The notes beneath the pieces are model-generated. The model did not search any database. It saw nothing but the letters and a program-made list of their open reading frames with translations, and was not told where the DNA came from. DNA of 64,000 nucleotides from Flavobacterium undicola (GTDB lineage: Bacteria; Bacteroidota; Bacteroidia; Flavobacteriales; Flavobacteriaceae). The stretch covers positions 62,001 to 126,000 of the forward strand of contig NZ_JAAAPM020000011.1 in the NCBI RefSeq assembly GCF_009909155.2. The letters run 5' to 3'. Below, one piece after another: positions 16,919-24,978 of the stretch (position 1 is its first letter; each line of letters begins with the position of its first letter). The position numbers and the translations under genes were made by a program.

Positions 16919-16953
16919 GAGATTTCTCCTTCGTCGAAATGACAAGTTTGCGG
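16919..16953. repeat. Short dispersed hairpin repeat, copy 2
   Basis: This is the second copy of the 35-bp repeat at 9038-9072. Here the paired triplets are TTC and GAA rather than GCT and AGC, so complementarity is kept by compensatory change around the TCCTTCGTC loop. Confidence 0.65.
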
Positions 16954-16991
16954 TTATATTTTTAGTATCATTAAATTATGCTTTCTAAACT

Positions 16992-17054
16992 TCTAACCTC
17001 TAACCTCTAACTTCTAACTTCTAACCTCTAACCTCTAACCTCCAACCTCTAAAG
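16992..17054. repeat. 7-bp tandem repeat (TCTAACY)9
   Basis: Nine consecutive 7-bp units of TCTAACC or TCTAACT, with one TCCAACC and a diverged last unit, run through the 3' end of mazG and include its stop codon. Such heptamers can gain or lose units by slippage. Confidence 0.9.
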
Positions 17055-17822
17055 CCGCTTCGCTTCTTCCCAAAAAACATCCATTTCAGCCAAGGACATA
17101 TCCATTAAGGATTTGCCTAATTCTCCCGCTTTGCTTTCTAAATATTGGAATCTTTTAATGAACTTTTTATTGGTTCGTTCAAGGGCATCTTCAGGATTTA
17201 CATTCAGGAAACGGGCATAATTGATCATCGAAAACAACACATCACCAAATTCGGCTTCTATTTCGTCCTGATTTCCTAATTTCACCTCCTCTTGCAGTTC
17301 TTGTAATTCTTCCTGCACCTTGTCCCAAACCTGATGTGATTCTTCCCAATCAAAACCAACACCTTTTACCTTATCCTGAATTCTACTGGCTTTTACTAAG
17401 GCTGGCAAACTTTTAGGAACGCCTTCCAGAACTGATTTTTTGCCTTCCTTGAGTTTTAGTTTTTCCCAGTTTTGCTTGACTTCTTCTTCATCTTTTACCA
17501 CAGTATCGCTGTAAATATGAGGGTGACGATGAATGAGTTTTTCGCATATTTCGTTGCACACATCGGCAATATCAAAATCATTGGTTTCACTGCCTATTTT
17601 GGCATAAAAAACAATATGCAACAACAAATCGCCCAACTCTTTTTTGACTTCATTCAAATCATTATCTAAGATGGCATCACCTAATTCATAGGTTTCTTCT
17701 ATTGTAAGATGTCTCAGCGTTTGTAAGGTTTGCTTTTTATCCCAAGGACATTTTTCACGCAAATCGTCCATGATATCTAATAATCGTTCAAAAGTCTGTA
17801 ACTGGGTTTGTCTTGTATTCAT
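17049..17822 (-). CDS. mazG: Nucleoside triphosphate pyrophosphohydrolase MazG
   Basis: This 257-residue protein has two tandem MazG domains. The first (about residues 20-110) has CPWDKKQT and EETYELGDAI with the metal-binding EExxE/ExxD acid pattern. The second (about 150-235) has EEVKLGNQDEIEAEFGD with DVLFSMINYARF. The enzyme hydrolyses nucleoside triphosphates to monophosphates and pyrophosphate, a cytoplasmic house-cleaning role. The stop codon falls inside a 7-bp tandem repeat. A strong hairpin separates it from the upstream DUF5606 gene, so it likely has its own promoter in the 83-bp gap. Confidence 0.93.
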   Translation of the reverse strand: MNTRQTQLQTFERLLDIMDDLREKCPWDKKQTLQTLRHLTIEETYELGDAILDNDLNEVKKELGDLLLHIVFYAKIGSETNDFDIADVCNEICEKLIHRHPHIYSDTVVKDEEEVKQNWEKLKLKEGKKSVLEGVPKSLPALVKASRIQDKVKGVGFDWEESHQVWDKVQEELQELQEEVKLGNQDEIEAEFGDVLFSMINYARFLNVNPEDALERTNKKFIKRFQYLESKAGELGKSLMDMSLAEMDVFWEEAKRL

Positions 17823-17848
17823 TGCATTTTGTTTTGGGTAAAAATAAG

Positions 17849-17885
17849 AAATCCTGTGTTCTAATTAGTTTAGAACACAGGATTT
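17849..17885. terminator. 15-bp terminator between DUF5606 gene and mazG
   Basis: AAATCCTGTGTTCTA (17849-17863) pairs perfectly with 17871-17885 around a 7-base loop. It would end transcription of the minus-strand DUF5606 gene. Confidence 0.8.
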
Positions 17886-17905
17886 TTATAAAAATCAGAA
17901 AGGAT

Positions 17906-18379
17906 TTATTCTGCTATTTTTTTAGCTTTTTTTGGTTTTTCAACTGGAGCTTCTGTTTCTGTAACCGCCGCTTCTACTACTTCTTCCGCTGCAGTTTCTT
18001 CAACAATTAAACCTTTAGCTTGCAAAGTATTGTACCAGTTTAAAATTTTCTTAATATCCGAAGCATATACTCTTTCTTCATCATAAGTTGGTAAAACTTC
18101 TTTAAAATAAGCAGTTAAGGCTGCATTGTCTTCTTTGTGCGAAATAGCAGCTCCGTTATTTTCTTTTTCAGCGATACTGCTCATTACTTCTTTCAATGGC
18201 TTTTCACCATCATAAGTGTAAACTGAAATCTCAGATAACAAACTCACATTACTTTTTAAATTAACTGTGATTTTTTTTCCATCTGCCAATGATTCTGCTA
18301 CAAAACCAGTACGTGTTTGTACTTTTAAAACATATAAACCTGGTTTACCAGAAATCGCTAATATTTTTTCTAAATTCAT
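17906..18379 (-). CDS. DUF5606 domain protein
   Basis: This 157-residue protein has an N-terminal domain that I recognise as DUF5606 of Bacteroidetes (opening LEKILAISGKPGLYVL). A region with LPTYDEERVYASDIKKILNWYN at about 95-115 follows. The Glu/Val/Ala/Lys-rich tail (about 125-157) is low-complexity and probably disordered. The family's function is not known; the KISGKPGLY opening suggests a small beta-rich fold. It is followed on the minus strand by a terminator and preceded by the deformylase gene 91 bp upstream, so the two may share transcription. Confidence 0.8.
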   Translation of the reverse strand: MNLEKILAISGKPGLYVLKVQTRTGFVAESLADGKKITVNLKSNVSLLSEISVYTYDGEKPLKEVMSSIAEKENNGAAISHKEDNAALTAYFKEVLPTYDEERVYASDIKKILNWYNTLQAKGLIVEETAAEEVVEAAVTETEAPVEKPKKAKKIAE

Positions 18380-18469
18380 GCTTTTTAAATTATTATTAAG
18401 AATTCATTTTATTTTTTAATGTTTTGGTATTCTTCAAAAACAATACCAAAAAAAGGTTTTTCAGGACTC

Positions 18470-19057
18470 TTATCTTCCTTTTTTACCAAAGAATCGCATT
18501 CTGTATTCTTGGAATGTTTTTCCTTCCATGATGTTTTTCAGTTTCCCTTTGATTAATCGCTTTTTCAAAGACGAAATTTTATCGGTAAACAAAATACCTT
18601 CAATATGATCGTATTCGTGCTGAATCACTCGTGCAATCAATCCGTCGAAAACTTCTGTTTTCATCACAAAATCTTCTTCGCAATATTCGATAGTAATTTT
18701 TTCTTTACGATAAACGTCTTCGCGAACATCAGGAATACTCAAACAACCTTCGTTAAAAGCCCAATCATCTCCTTCCTCCTTAATGATTTTAGCATTAATA
18801 AAAGTACGTTTGAATCCTTTTAACTGTTTTTGTTGATCGGCTGCTAAATCTTCGTCGTCACTAAAAGGAGAAGCATCTACTATAAATAAACGAATTGCTA
18901 TTCCTACTTGTGGCGCTGCCAGTCCTACTCCAGATGCGTTATACATTGTTTCGTACATATTGGCAATTGTTTCTTTCAAATCAGGATATTCGGCTGTTAT
19001 TTCCACTCCTATTTTTCTCAAAACCGGATCGCCATATCCTACAATTGGTAAAATCAT
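18470..19057 (-). CDS. def: Peptide deformylase
   Basis: This 195-residue protein is the metal-dependent enzyme that removes the formyl group from the initiator methionine of new proteins. All three motifs are present: GVGLAAPQ (43-50), EGCLSIP with metal ligand C105, and QHEYDH with H147, E148 and H151. The ATG at 19057 is preferred, because the Met-Ile-Leu-Pro-Ile-Val start is family-typical and the longer frame begins with an unlikely TTN-rich extension. An acidic insertion at about 62-78 is common in Bacteroidetes homologues. Confidence 0.95.
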   Translation of the reverse strand: MILPIVGYGDPVLRKIGVEITAEYPDLKETIANMYETMYNASGVGLAAPQVGIAIRLFIVDASPFSDDEDLAADQQKQLKGFKRTFINAKIIKEEGDDWAFNEGCLSIPDVREDVYRKEKITIEYCEEDFVMKTEVFDGLIARVIQHEYDHIEGILFTDKISSLKKRLIKGKLKNIMEGKTFQEYRMRFFGKKGR

Positions 19058-19230
19058 TGTTGTTGTATTAAATATTATTAACCTCAAATAAAGGTTCTAC
19101 ATCCTGAATTAGGATTGCCAAAAATAGTAAAAATTTAGACAAAGCTTAAACGGAAAACCGAGAAATAGTATTTTTAAATGAAATACTAAAAACACTTTCA
19201 TTTATTCGTATAGATAAATCGCACAATTCA

Positions 19231-19238
19231 TACCTTTG
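19231..19238 (+). promoter_or_regulatory. Promoter -7 element TACCTTTG
   Basis: TACCTTTG matches TAnnTTTG, 18 bp before the ATG at 19256. It supports that ATG as the start of the FUSC gene rather than the GTG at 19238, which overlaps the element. Confidence 0.65.
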
Positions 19239-19255
19239 TGTATAATCCTAAATTT

Positions 19256-21478
19256 ATGACCTCTAAAATTCAGAAATTTATTGCTGGTACTGATTTCAGT
19301 AATGCTTTAAAAATTACTATTGCAGCTGTTTCTCCCGTACTATTGTTTTCTTACTTAGATAATTTCCATATAGGTTTCACCATTGCTTTAGGGGCTTTCT
19401 TTACTTTCCCGAGTGATATTCCCAGTAATTTAAAACATAAAATTAAGGGACTACTGGTTACTTCATTGATTATAGCCGGAGTAAATTTGATTATTAATCT
19501 TTGTTATCCTTATCCGTGGTTGTTTTATCCAATACTTATTGCATTGATTTTTTGTGTCTCGATGATTTTAGTGTATGGACAACGAGCTACCATGGTTTCT
19601 TTTTCGGCTTTATTATCGCTTTCACTGGCTTTTGCCCACTTAAATTCGGGTTGGGAAATGCTGCACTATTCCGGACTTTTATTTGCCGGAGGGCTATTCT
19701 ACACCCTTATTTCTGTTATTTTTTCCCACATAAAACCCAATCATTATGTCGAATTACAAATGGCAGAATGTATCCGACTAACTTCAAAATACCTGAAACT
19801 CCGTGGTGATCTTTGGGAATTAAATTCGAACAGAAAAGCAATTACCAAAAAACAACTGCATTTTCAGGTAGAACTGAACACAATTCACGAAAATATTAGA
19901 GAAGTTTTAATTACCAATAGAACCAAATCAGGTGCTTCAGGGCAAAACCAAAAATTACTGTTGAGTTTTATCACATTGGTAGAAATAATGGAATTGGCCA
20001 TCTCGACTTCTTTCGATCATAATAAATTGCATCAAAAATTTGATGTCTATCCAAAAGCCTTAGAGACTTATCAAAATCTAGCCTACAACTTGGCTAAAAG
20101 TTTAAAATTACTATCGAAAAGTATCATAGAAAGAAAACCTTATGAATCCGAACATAATTTAATTGAAGATTTACATCAATTTGAAATTACAATTAGTAAT
20201 TACAAAAAAGAATTAAAAGCTGATTCCTCTTCCGAAGAGGTATTAATGCTTATTACCATGTTGCATTATGCCGAAAAACAGGTCGAAAAAATTAAAACTT
20301 TAGAGCGGGCATATACTGTCAATATTAACTCCGGAGATTTAAAAGGAAGAGATAAAGATATTGAGAAGTTCATCAAACCACAGTATTATCCGTTGAGTAC
20401 TTTTGTTGAAAATTTCAGCTTTTCATCTACGGTTTTCAGGCATTCGCTTAGAATAACAATCACTATTTTGTTAGGGTACATGATTGGGAAAGTCCTTCCT
20501 TTAGAAAACGTCTATTGGATCATTCTTACCATAGTGGTAATTATGAAACAAGGATTTGGACTTACAAATGAGCGCACCTATCATCGTATTTTTGGGACTT
20601 TAGCTGGTGGTATTATTGCTTTCGGAATCTTATCTGTGATTCATGATTCCTACATTATTAGTACTCTCGCCATTATTGCCATGCTTTTAGGTTTTTCGTT
20701 CAACCCTACTAATTATAAAATTGGCGCTACTTTTATTACCATTTATGTTATCTTAATTTACGGCGTTTTATCTCCTGACAATGGAAATGTGATTGAATAT
20801 CGAATTTTAGACACCTTTGTAGGTGCTGTTTTATGCTTGCTTGCTAATTATTTTTTATGGCCTTCATGGGAGTTTTTAAGCCTGCCGGTTTATATACAAG
20901 ATGCTATAGAAGCTAACCGAAATTATTTGAAGCAAATCTCTGTTTTGTATAATCAAAAAGGGGACGTTCCTACCGAATATCGATTAGCCCGAAAACAGGC
21001 TTTTATCGAAATTGGGAATTTAATGGCTTCGTTTCAGCGCATGTTGCAAGAACCAAAATCGAAACAGAGTAAACTTCCTCAGCTATACAAACTAACGGTA
21101 TTGAATCATTCCTTATTGTCTTCTATTGCTTCGTTAGGCACTTATATTCAATCGCACAAAACAACCGAAGCATCTAAAGCTTTTAATGTGGTAGTAGACA
21201 AAGTCATTGAGAATTTAGAATTTGCCATGAACACATTAAGCAATCCTGATTCAAAAATAGCAGCATCTAACGAAGATTTAAATCAAAGGCTTACTGAATT
21301 GAAAAACATTCGGGCTAGAGAATTAAAACAAATAAAACTAATCGACGAAGAGGAGTACCAAATCAAGATGCAGGAAGCACAATTAGTTATTGAACAGTTA
21401 ATTTGGCTGACTAGTTTATCTGAAAACATTGTAAAAACAACGCAGCTATTAATGGCTGTAAAAAAAGAATCCCATTAG
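19256..21478 (+). CDS. FUSC/YccS-family inner-membrane protein
   Basis: This 740-residue protein repeats the FUSC layout twice. An N-terminal hydrophobic block (about residues 15-155, some six helices) is followed by a cytoplasmic helical domain (about 160-380), then a second hydrophobic block (about 395-545) and a helical C-terminus. YccS and aromatic-acid exporter AaeB share this design, so efflux or envelope transport is plausible, but the substrate is unknown. The ATG at 19256 follows a -7 promoter element. The stop codon lies inside a 32-bp palindrome shared with the convergent mqo gene. Confidence 0.82.
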   Translation: MTSKIQKFIAGTDFSNALKITIAAVSPVLLFSYLDNFHIGFTIALGAFFTFPSDIPSNLKHKIKGLLVTSLIIAGVNLIINLCYPYPWLFYPILIALIFCVSMILVYGQRATMVSFSALLSLSLAFAHLNSGWEMLHYSGLLFAGGLFYTLISVIFSHIKPNHYVELQMAECIRLTSKYLKLRGDLWELNSNRKAITKKQLHFQVELNTIHENIREVLITNRTKSGASGQNQKLLLSFITLVEIMELAISTSFDHNKLHQKFDVYPKALETYQNLAYNLAKSLKLLSKSIIERKPYESEHNLIEDLHQFEITISNYKKELKADSSSEEVLMLITMLHYAEKQVEKIKTLERAYTVNINSGDLKGRDKDIEKFIKPQYYPLSTFVENFSFSSTVFRHSLRITITILLGYMIGKVLPLENVYWIILTIVVIMKQGFGLTNERTYHRIFGTLAGGIIAFGILSVIHDSYIISTLAIIAMLLGFSFNPTNYKIGATFITIYVILIYGVLSPDNGNVIEYRILDTFVGAVLCLLANYFLWPSWEFLSLPVYIQDAIEANRNYLKQISVLYNQKGDVPTEYRLARKQAFIEIGNLMASFQRMLQEPKSKQSKLPQLYKLTVLNHSLLSSIASLGTYIQSHKTTEASKAFNVVVDKVIENLEFAMNTLSNPDSKIAASNEDLNQRLTELKNIRARELKQIKLIDEEEYQIKMQEAQLVIEQLIWLTSLSENIVKTTQLLMAVKKESH

Positions 21479-21497
21479 CCGCGGCTAATGGGATTCT
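21466..21497. terminator. Bidirectional terminator between FUSC gene and mqo
   Basis: A 32-bp perfect palindrome centred at 21481/21482 includes the FUSC stop codon. On the minus strand it is followed by a run of T (A run at 21460-21466), making it a strong terminator for mqo. The + side has a weaker T stretch. Confidence 0.85.
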
Positions 21498-21524
21498 CGT
21501 TTTATAAATCGGAGCAAATAGCTA

Positions 21525-23018
21525 TTATTTTAATTTTAAAACTTCAGCTGTATTTTCTCTTACTTCTTTTAACAATTCTGGATTTTTATTTAATTTTTGT
21601 CCGTAAGAAGGAATCATTACTTTAAATTTTTCCTGCCATTCCGGAGTTTTCATTTCCTCTTTATAACATCTTCCTATTACATCAATCATAATAGAAACTG
21701 CCGTTGAAGCTCCTGGTGACGCTCCTAACAATACTGATAAAGTTCCATCAGCCGAAGTAATTACCTCTGTACCGAATTCTAATTTACCACCTTCTTTTTC
21801 GTCTTTTTTAATTACCTGAACTCTTTGTCCTGCACGTTCTATAACCCAATCCTTAGATCTGGCACCAGGTACATATTCTCTTAAAGCTTTAATTCTATCA
21901 GCAGGAGATTGTCTTACTTGCTCAATTAAATATTTAGTTAACGGAATATTTTTAACTCCCGCCATAACCATTGGTACAATATTATCTAGTTGTATTGATT
22001 TTGGTAAATCTGAATATTTACCATTTTTCAGAAAACGAGTAGAAAACCCTGCAAAAGGTCCAAACAATAATTGCTTCTCACCATTAATCATTCTGGAATC
22101 AATATGAGGAACAGACATTGGTGGTGCACCCACACTTGCTTTTCCATACACTTTTGATTCGTGTTGGGCAATTACTTCCGGATTAGTACATCTTAGCCAT
22201 TGTCCACTTACCGGGAAACCTCCAAAACCTTTTCCTTCAGGAATATCGGCTTTTTCCAATAATGGTAATGAACCTCCACCTGCACCAATAAATACAAATT
22301 TAGTATAAGCTTTTCTTTTTTCTCCAGTACCTAAATCAATAACTTTTATTCTCCAGGATTTATCCTCACGTTGTCTTAACTTTCTAACCTCATGATTAAA
22401 ATACATATTGACCCCCTCCATTTTAGTCAGGTAACCAAACATATTACGAGTCAATTCTCCAAAATTCACATCGGTACCAATAGCCATTGAAGTACCTGCT
22501 ACTTTTTCTGATTCTTTTCTACCTTCCATTACCAGAGGCATCCATTTTTTTAATTCTGCAAAATCAGTACTATATATCATTTCTTCAAAAAGCGGATTGG
22601 CTTGTAAAGCTTCGAATCGTTTTTTAAGATAATCTACATTTTTATTTCCCCATACAAAACTGATATGTGGAATTCTTTTTATAAAATTTTCTGGAGCTGA
22701 TACCTTTTCCTGTTGCACTAAATAAGCCCAGAATTGACGAGAAACCTCAAAAGACTCCGCTATACTGATGGCTTTTTTAGGATCAATACTTCCATCACTC
22801 CCTTCTGGTGTATAATTCAATTCACAAAAAGCAGAATGACCTGTACCTGCATTATTCCAAGCATCAGAACTCTCAGCAGCTGCGCTATCTAATCTTTCAA
22901 AAATATCGATGGTTAAATCTGGTTGTAATTCTTTTAGAATTAAGCCTAAAGTGGCACTCATAATTCCAGCTCCAATAAGAACTACATCACTATTTGAACG
23001 TATGGTTGTATCAGACAT
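21525..23018 (-). CDS. mqo: Malate:quinone oxidoreductase
   Basis: This 497-residue FAD enzyme oxidises malate to oxaloacetate and passes electrons to the quinone pool at the inner membrane, feeding both the TCA cycle and respiration. The FAD dinucleotide motif VLIGAGIMSATLG lies at about residues 13-25. Family segments include WNNAGTGHSAFCELNYTPE near 54-72, a GAGGGSLPLLEKA stretch near 245, and LLGASPGASTAVSIM near 430-445. The length matches the family (about 490-500). Its promoter element lies 21 bp upstream, and the gene is monocistronic. Confidence 0.96.
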   Translation of the reverse strand: MSDTTIRSNSDVVLIGAGIMSATLGLILKELQPDLTIDIFERLDSAAAESSDAWNNAGTGHSAFCELNYTPEGSDGSIDPKKAISIAESFEVSRQFWAYLVQQEKVSAPENFIKRIPHISFVWGNKNVDYLKKRFEALQANPLFEEMIYSTDFAELKKWMPLVMEGRKESEKVAGTSMAIGTDVNFGELTRNMFGYLTKMEGVNMYFNHEVRKLRQREDKSWRIKVIDLGTGEKRKAYTKFVFIGAGGGSLPLLEKADIPEGKGFGGFPVSGQWLRCTNPEVIAQHESKVYGKASVGAPPMSVPHIDSRMINGEKQLLFGPFAGFSTRFLKNGKYSDLPKSIQLDNIVPMVMAGVKNIPLTKYLIEQVRQSPADRIKALREYVPGARSKDWVIERAGQRVQVIKKDEKEGGKLEFGTEVITSADGTLSVLLGASPGASTAVSIMIDVIGRCYKEEMKTPEWQEKFKVMIPSYGQKLNKNPELLKEVRENTAEVLKLK

Positions 23019-23038
23019 AAGTATTTTTTTATAAAGTG

Positions 23039-23046
23039 CAAAGTTA
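23039..23046 (-). promoter_or_regulatory. Promoter -7 element of mqo
   Basis: Read on the minus strand this is TAACTTTG, an exact TAnnTTTG match, 20 bp before the mqo ATG. A clear -33 TTG is not visible. Confidence 0.6.
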
Positions 23047-23131
23047 CTTTATTATTTTGATAATTAAAAGACCATTTAGAGGGTAAAAAGTTACATTTAT
23101 CACTACGTTTAATCGTTTTAACAAAGAATTA

Positions 23132-23548
23132 TTAAAACATTTTGCGGGATAAGTAGTCTTGTAGCATAATTGTAGCCGAAATTTCGTCAATCAACGCTTT
23201 ATTTTGGCGTTGCTTTTTCTTTAACCCACTATCAATCATGGTTTGGAAAGCCATTTTAGAAGTAAAACGCTCGTCTACACGAAGCACTTTCATATCAGGA
23301 AAATGATTGGTAAAATGTGTTACAAATCCTTTAATGATGGAAGCACTTTCAGAAGGTTGCCCGTTCATTTGTTTGGGTTCGCCAATAAGCACCAACTCTA
23401 CTTTTTCTTTCGAAAAATAATCTTTTAAAAAAGCTATTGCTGTTGAACTGGGAATGGTAGTCAATCCCGAAGCAATGATTTGCATTTCGTCAGTTACAGC
23501 AATTCCTGTACGTTTTTGACCATAATCTATGGAGAGAATTCTTGGCAT
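23132..23548 (-). CDS. ruvX: Putative Holliday junction resolvase / pre-16S rRNA nuclease RuvX (YqgF)
   Basis: This 138-residue RNase H-like protein has LSIDYGQKRTGIAV at about residues 4-17 with its first catalytic Asp, a VLIGEPKQMNG strand near 55-65, VDERFTSK near 96-103, and a C-terminal DEISATIMLQDYL with the closing acidic residue. YqgF proteins process the 5' end of 16S rRNA. It lies 1 bp after a small toxin-like gene and is likely co-transcribed with it. RuvX often neighbours def in Bacteroidetes; here two genes intervene. Confidence 0.92.
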   Translation of the reverse strand: MPRILSIDYGQKRTGIAVTDEMQIIASGLTTIPSSTAIAFLKDYFSKEKVELVLIGEPKQMNGQPSESASIIKGFVTHFTNHFPDMKVLRVDERFTSKMAFQTMIDSGLKKKQRQNKALIDEISATIMLQDYLSRKMF

Positions 23549-23549
23549 T

Positions 23550-23831
23550 TTATAAAGAGTTTTTATGTTTTATGAAACCAAATACTAAAACTATTTCTTG
23601 TTCTATATCGATATAATATACAATAGTATAACCTTTAAAAACATAATCTCGAATGTTTTCATCATTATAGTATCTGGATTTCTTAAAATGAAGTGGATTT
23701 TTTAAATCTTTCTTGATATTTCTCAATAAATCAGATTTAAACTTTCTAGCTGCAACTGGCTTATCTTTTGAGATATAATAAATCTGGTTATTAAGTTCAA
23801 ACAAAAAATCTTCCTGAAGCTTAATTTTCAT
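23550..23831 (-). CDS. RelE/ParE-family toxin-like protein
   Basis: This 93-residue basic protein has the ParE/RelE pattern: an N-terminal helical pair with a Phe-rich NQIYYISKDKPVAARKF segment, a central NPLHFKKSRYY turn, and the closing strands RDYVFKGYTIVYYID and IVLVFGFIKHK. Such toxins inhibit gyrase or cleave mRNA. It overlaps the upstream gene by 11 bp, the usual antitoxin-toxin arrangement, and ends 1 bp before ruvX. The target is not predictable, and the essential-looking neighbour suggests it is silent or well controlled. Confidence 0.75.
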   Translation of the reverse strand: MKIKLQEDFLFELNNQIYYISKDKPVAARKFKSDLLRNIKKDLKNPLHFKKSRYYNDENIRDYVFKGYTIVYYIDIEQEIVLVFGFIKHKNSL

Positions 23832-24054
23832 ACTTAGATATAGTTTCTTCTAGAATTGCGTCAACTTCTTCAATAGTATAAAATTTGGCTGTTCCGTTTT
23901 TTATCTTAGCCAAAGCAACATCTAATTTTTTTTTATTTGCATCGAAATCAGGATCTTCTTGAACTATTTTTAATTCATCCGAAGAAAACGAACTTAATAA
24001 TTCTAAAATCTTCTCTTTAATCTCTGATTTAAATTCCAATCTAATCGCTTCCAT
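23821..24054 (-). CDS. Probable antitoxin of the ParE-like toxin
   Basis: This 77-residue acidic, helical protein has a C-terminal IEEVDAILEETISKYEN segment of the kind that wraps around RelE/ParE toxins. No DNA-binding domain is obvious, though the first 30 residues could form a small helical module. The assignment rests on its position: it precedes the toxin-like gene and overlaps it by 11 bp. It has no other recognisable family. Confidence 0.65.
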   Translation of the reverse strand: MEAIRLEFKSEIKEKILELLSSFSSDELKIVQEDPDFDANKKKLDVALAKIKNGTAKFYTIEEVDAILEETISKYEN

Positions 24055-24130
24055 ATCAGTTTCATTTACAATACAAATATAAGCTTTTTCAAACTATTTT
24101 TTATTGAATAATTCTTTACTAATAAAAAAA

Positions 24131-24865
24131 TTACTTCAATTTTCCAACTCTCAACAACAACGGAAAAACTACTTTTTTATCATTTTCTTCCCAAGAAATT
24201 TTTAATTCATTCCGAATCAAATCTATAGGATTTTGACCATTTTTAGAAATATAATGCTGAACTGAAGACCAAGTTTCGAGATAACCTATCAATTGCTCAA
24301 AAGACCAACTGAATTGACTCTGAAACTTTTTCACAGGATTTTCTTCAAACGGAAACGGAATTGTCAGGTAATTTTCGTCTAAATATTTTCGTTCAGCATC
24401 CCAATAAGATCCTACTATATTATAATAAAAATGGTTTAAAATTTTATCCGAATCGGCATTCGTTGAAAACAATCCGTATCCAATAACAGCAAAAATACCC
24501 GATGGTTTTAATATTCGATAAACCTCTTTATAAAAAGAATCAAAATCAAACCAATGAACCGCCTGCGCTACCGTTATCAAATCGAATTCTCGATCTTTGA
24601 AAAAAGTATTTTCTGCCGATGCCACCTTATAAATAATATTATCGGCTACATAAGCATTATCCAATTGATTCTGACTGATATCGATTCCGTAAACCTTCTC
24701 AAAAAAAGCTGATAACTTATACGCCACCTGACCATTTCCTGTAGCCACATCAAGCGCTTTCGATTTGTTTTCGACAAAAGAAACAATATAACGAATCAAT
24801 TCATCCGGATATTGCGGACGAAACTTTGAATATCCTGAAGCTTGTTTTGAAAAATTATCTTTCAT
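24131..24865 (-). CDS. Class I SAM-dependent methyltransferase
   Basis: This 244-residue protein opens with KDNFSKQASGYSKFRPQYP, a start common to a group of Methyltransf_11 enzymes. Motif I ALDVATGNGQVA (about 39-50), YGIDIS (about 59-64) and the AQAVHWFDFDSFYKE stretch near 99-113 follow. The C-terminal part (about 140-240) lacks a clear domain. The substrate is unknown; the AVHWFD segment is typical of the trans-aconitate-methyltransferase-like group. It is divergent from dapD. A weak -7 element (TATCTTTA on the minus strand) lies at 24882-24889. Confidence 0.82.
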   Translation of the reverse strand: MKDNFSKQASGYSKFRPQYPDELIRYIVSFVENKSKALDVATGNGQVAYKLSAFFEKVYGIDISQNQLDNAYVADNIIYKVASAENTFFKDREFDLITVAQAVHWFDFDSFYKEVYRILKPSGIFAVIGYGLFSTNADSDKILNHFYYNIVGSYWDAERKYLDENYLTIPFPFEENPVKKFQSQFSWSFEQLIGYLETWSSVQHYISKNGQNPIDLIRNELKISWEENDKKVVFPLLLRVGKLK

Positions 24866-24932
24866 AAGAGTTCTTATTATTTAAAGATACAAATGCTTTT
24901 CCTGTTTGAAATATATTAAATTAATTTGACTT

Positions 24933-24961
24933 TTGGTTTTTGCTTTAAAAACATATCTTTG
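24933..24961 (+). promoter_or_regulatory. dapD promoter (TTG -33 and TATCTTTG -7)
   Basis: TTG at 24933-24935, an 18-bp spacer and TATCTTTG at 24954-24961 match the Bacteroidetes promoter layout, with the dapD ATG 17 bp after the -7 box. It is one of the clearest promoters in the window. Confidence 0.75.
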
Positions 24962-24978
24962 TCAAAAAATATTCAAAA

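Noticed and set aside
16992..17054. CRISPR-like repeats
   Set aside because: The 7-bp units are contiguous without spacers, and no cas gene is present.
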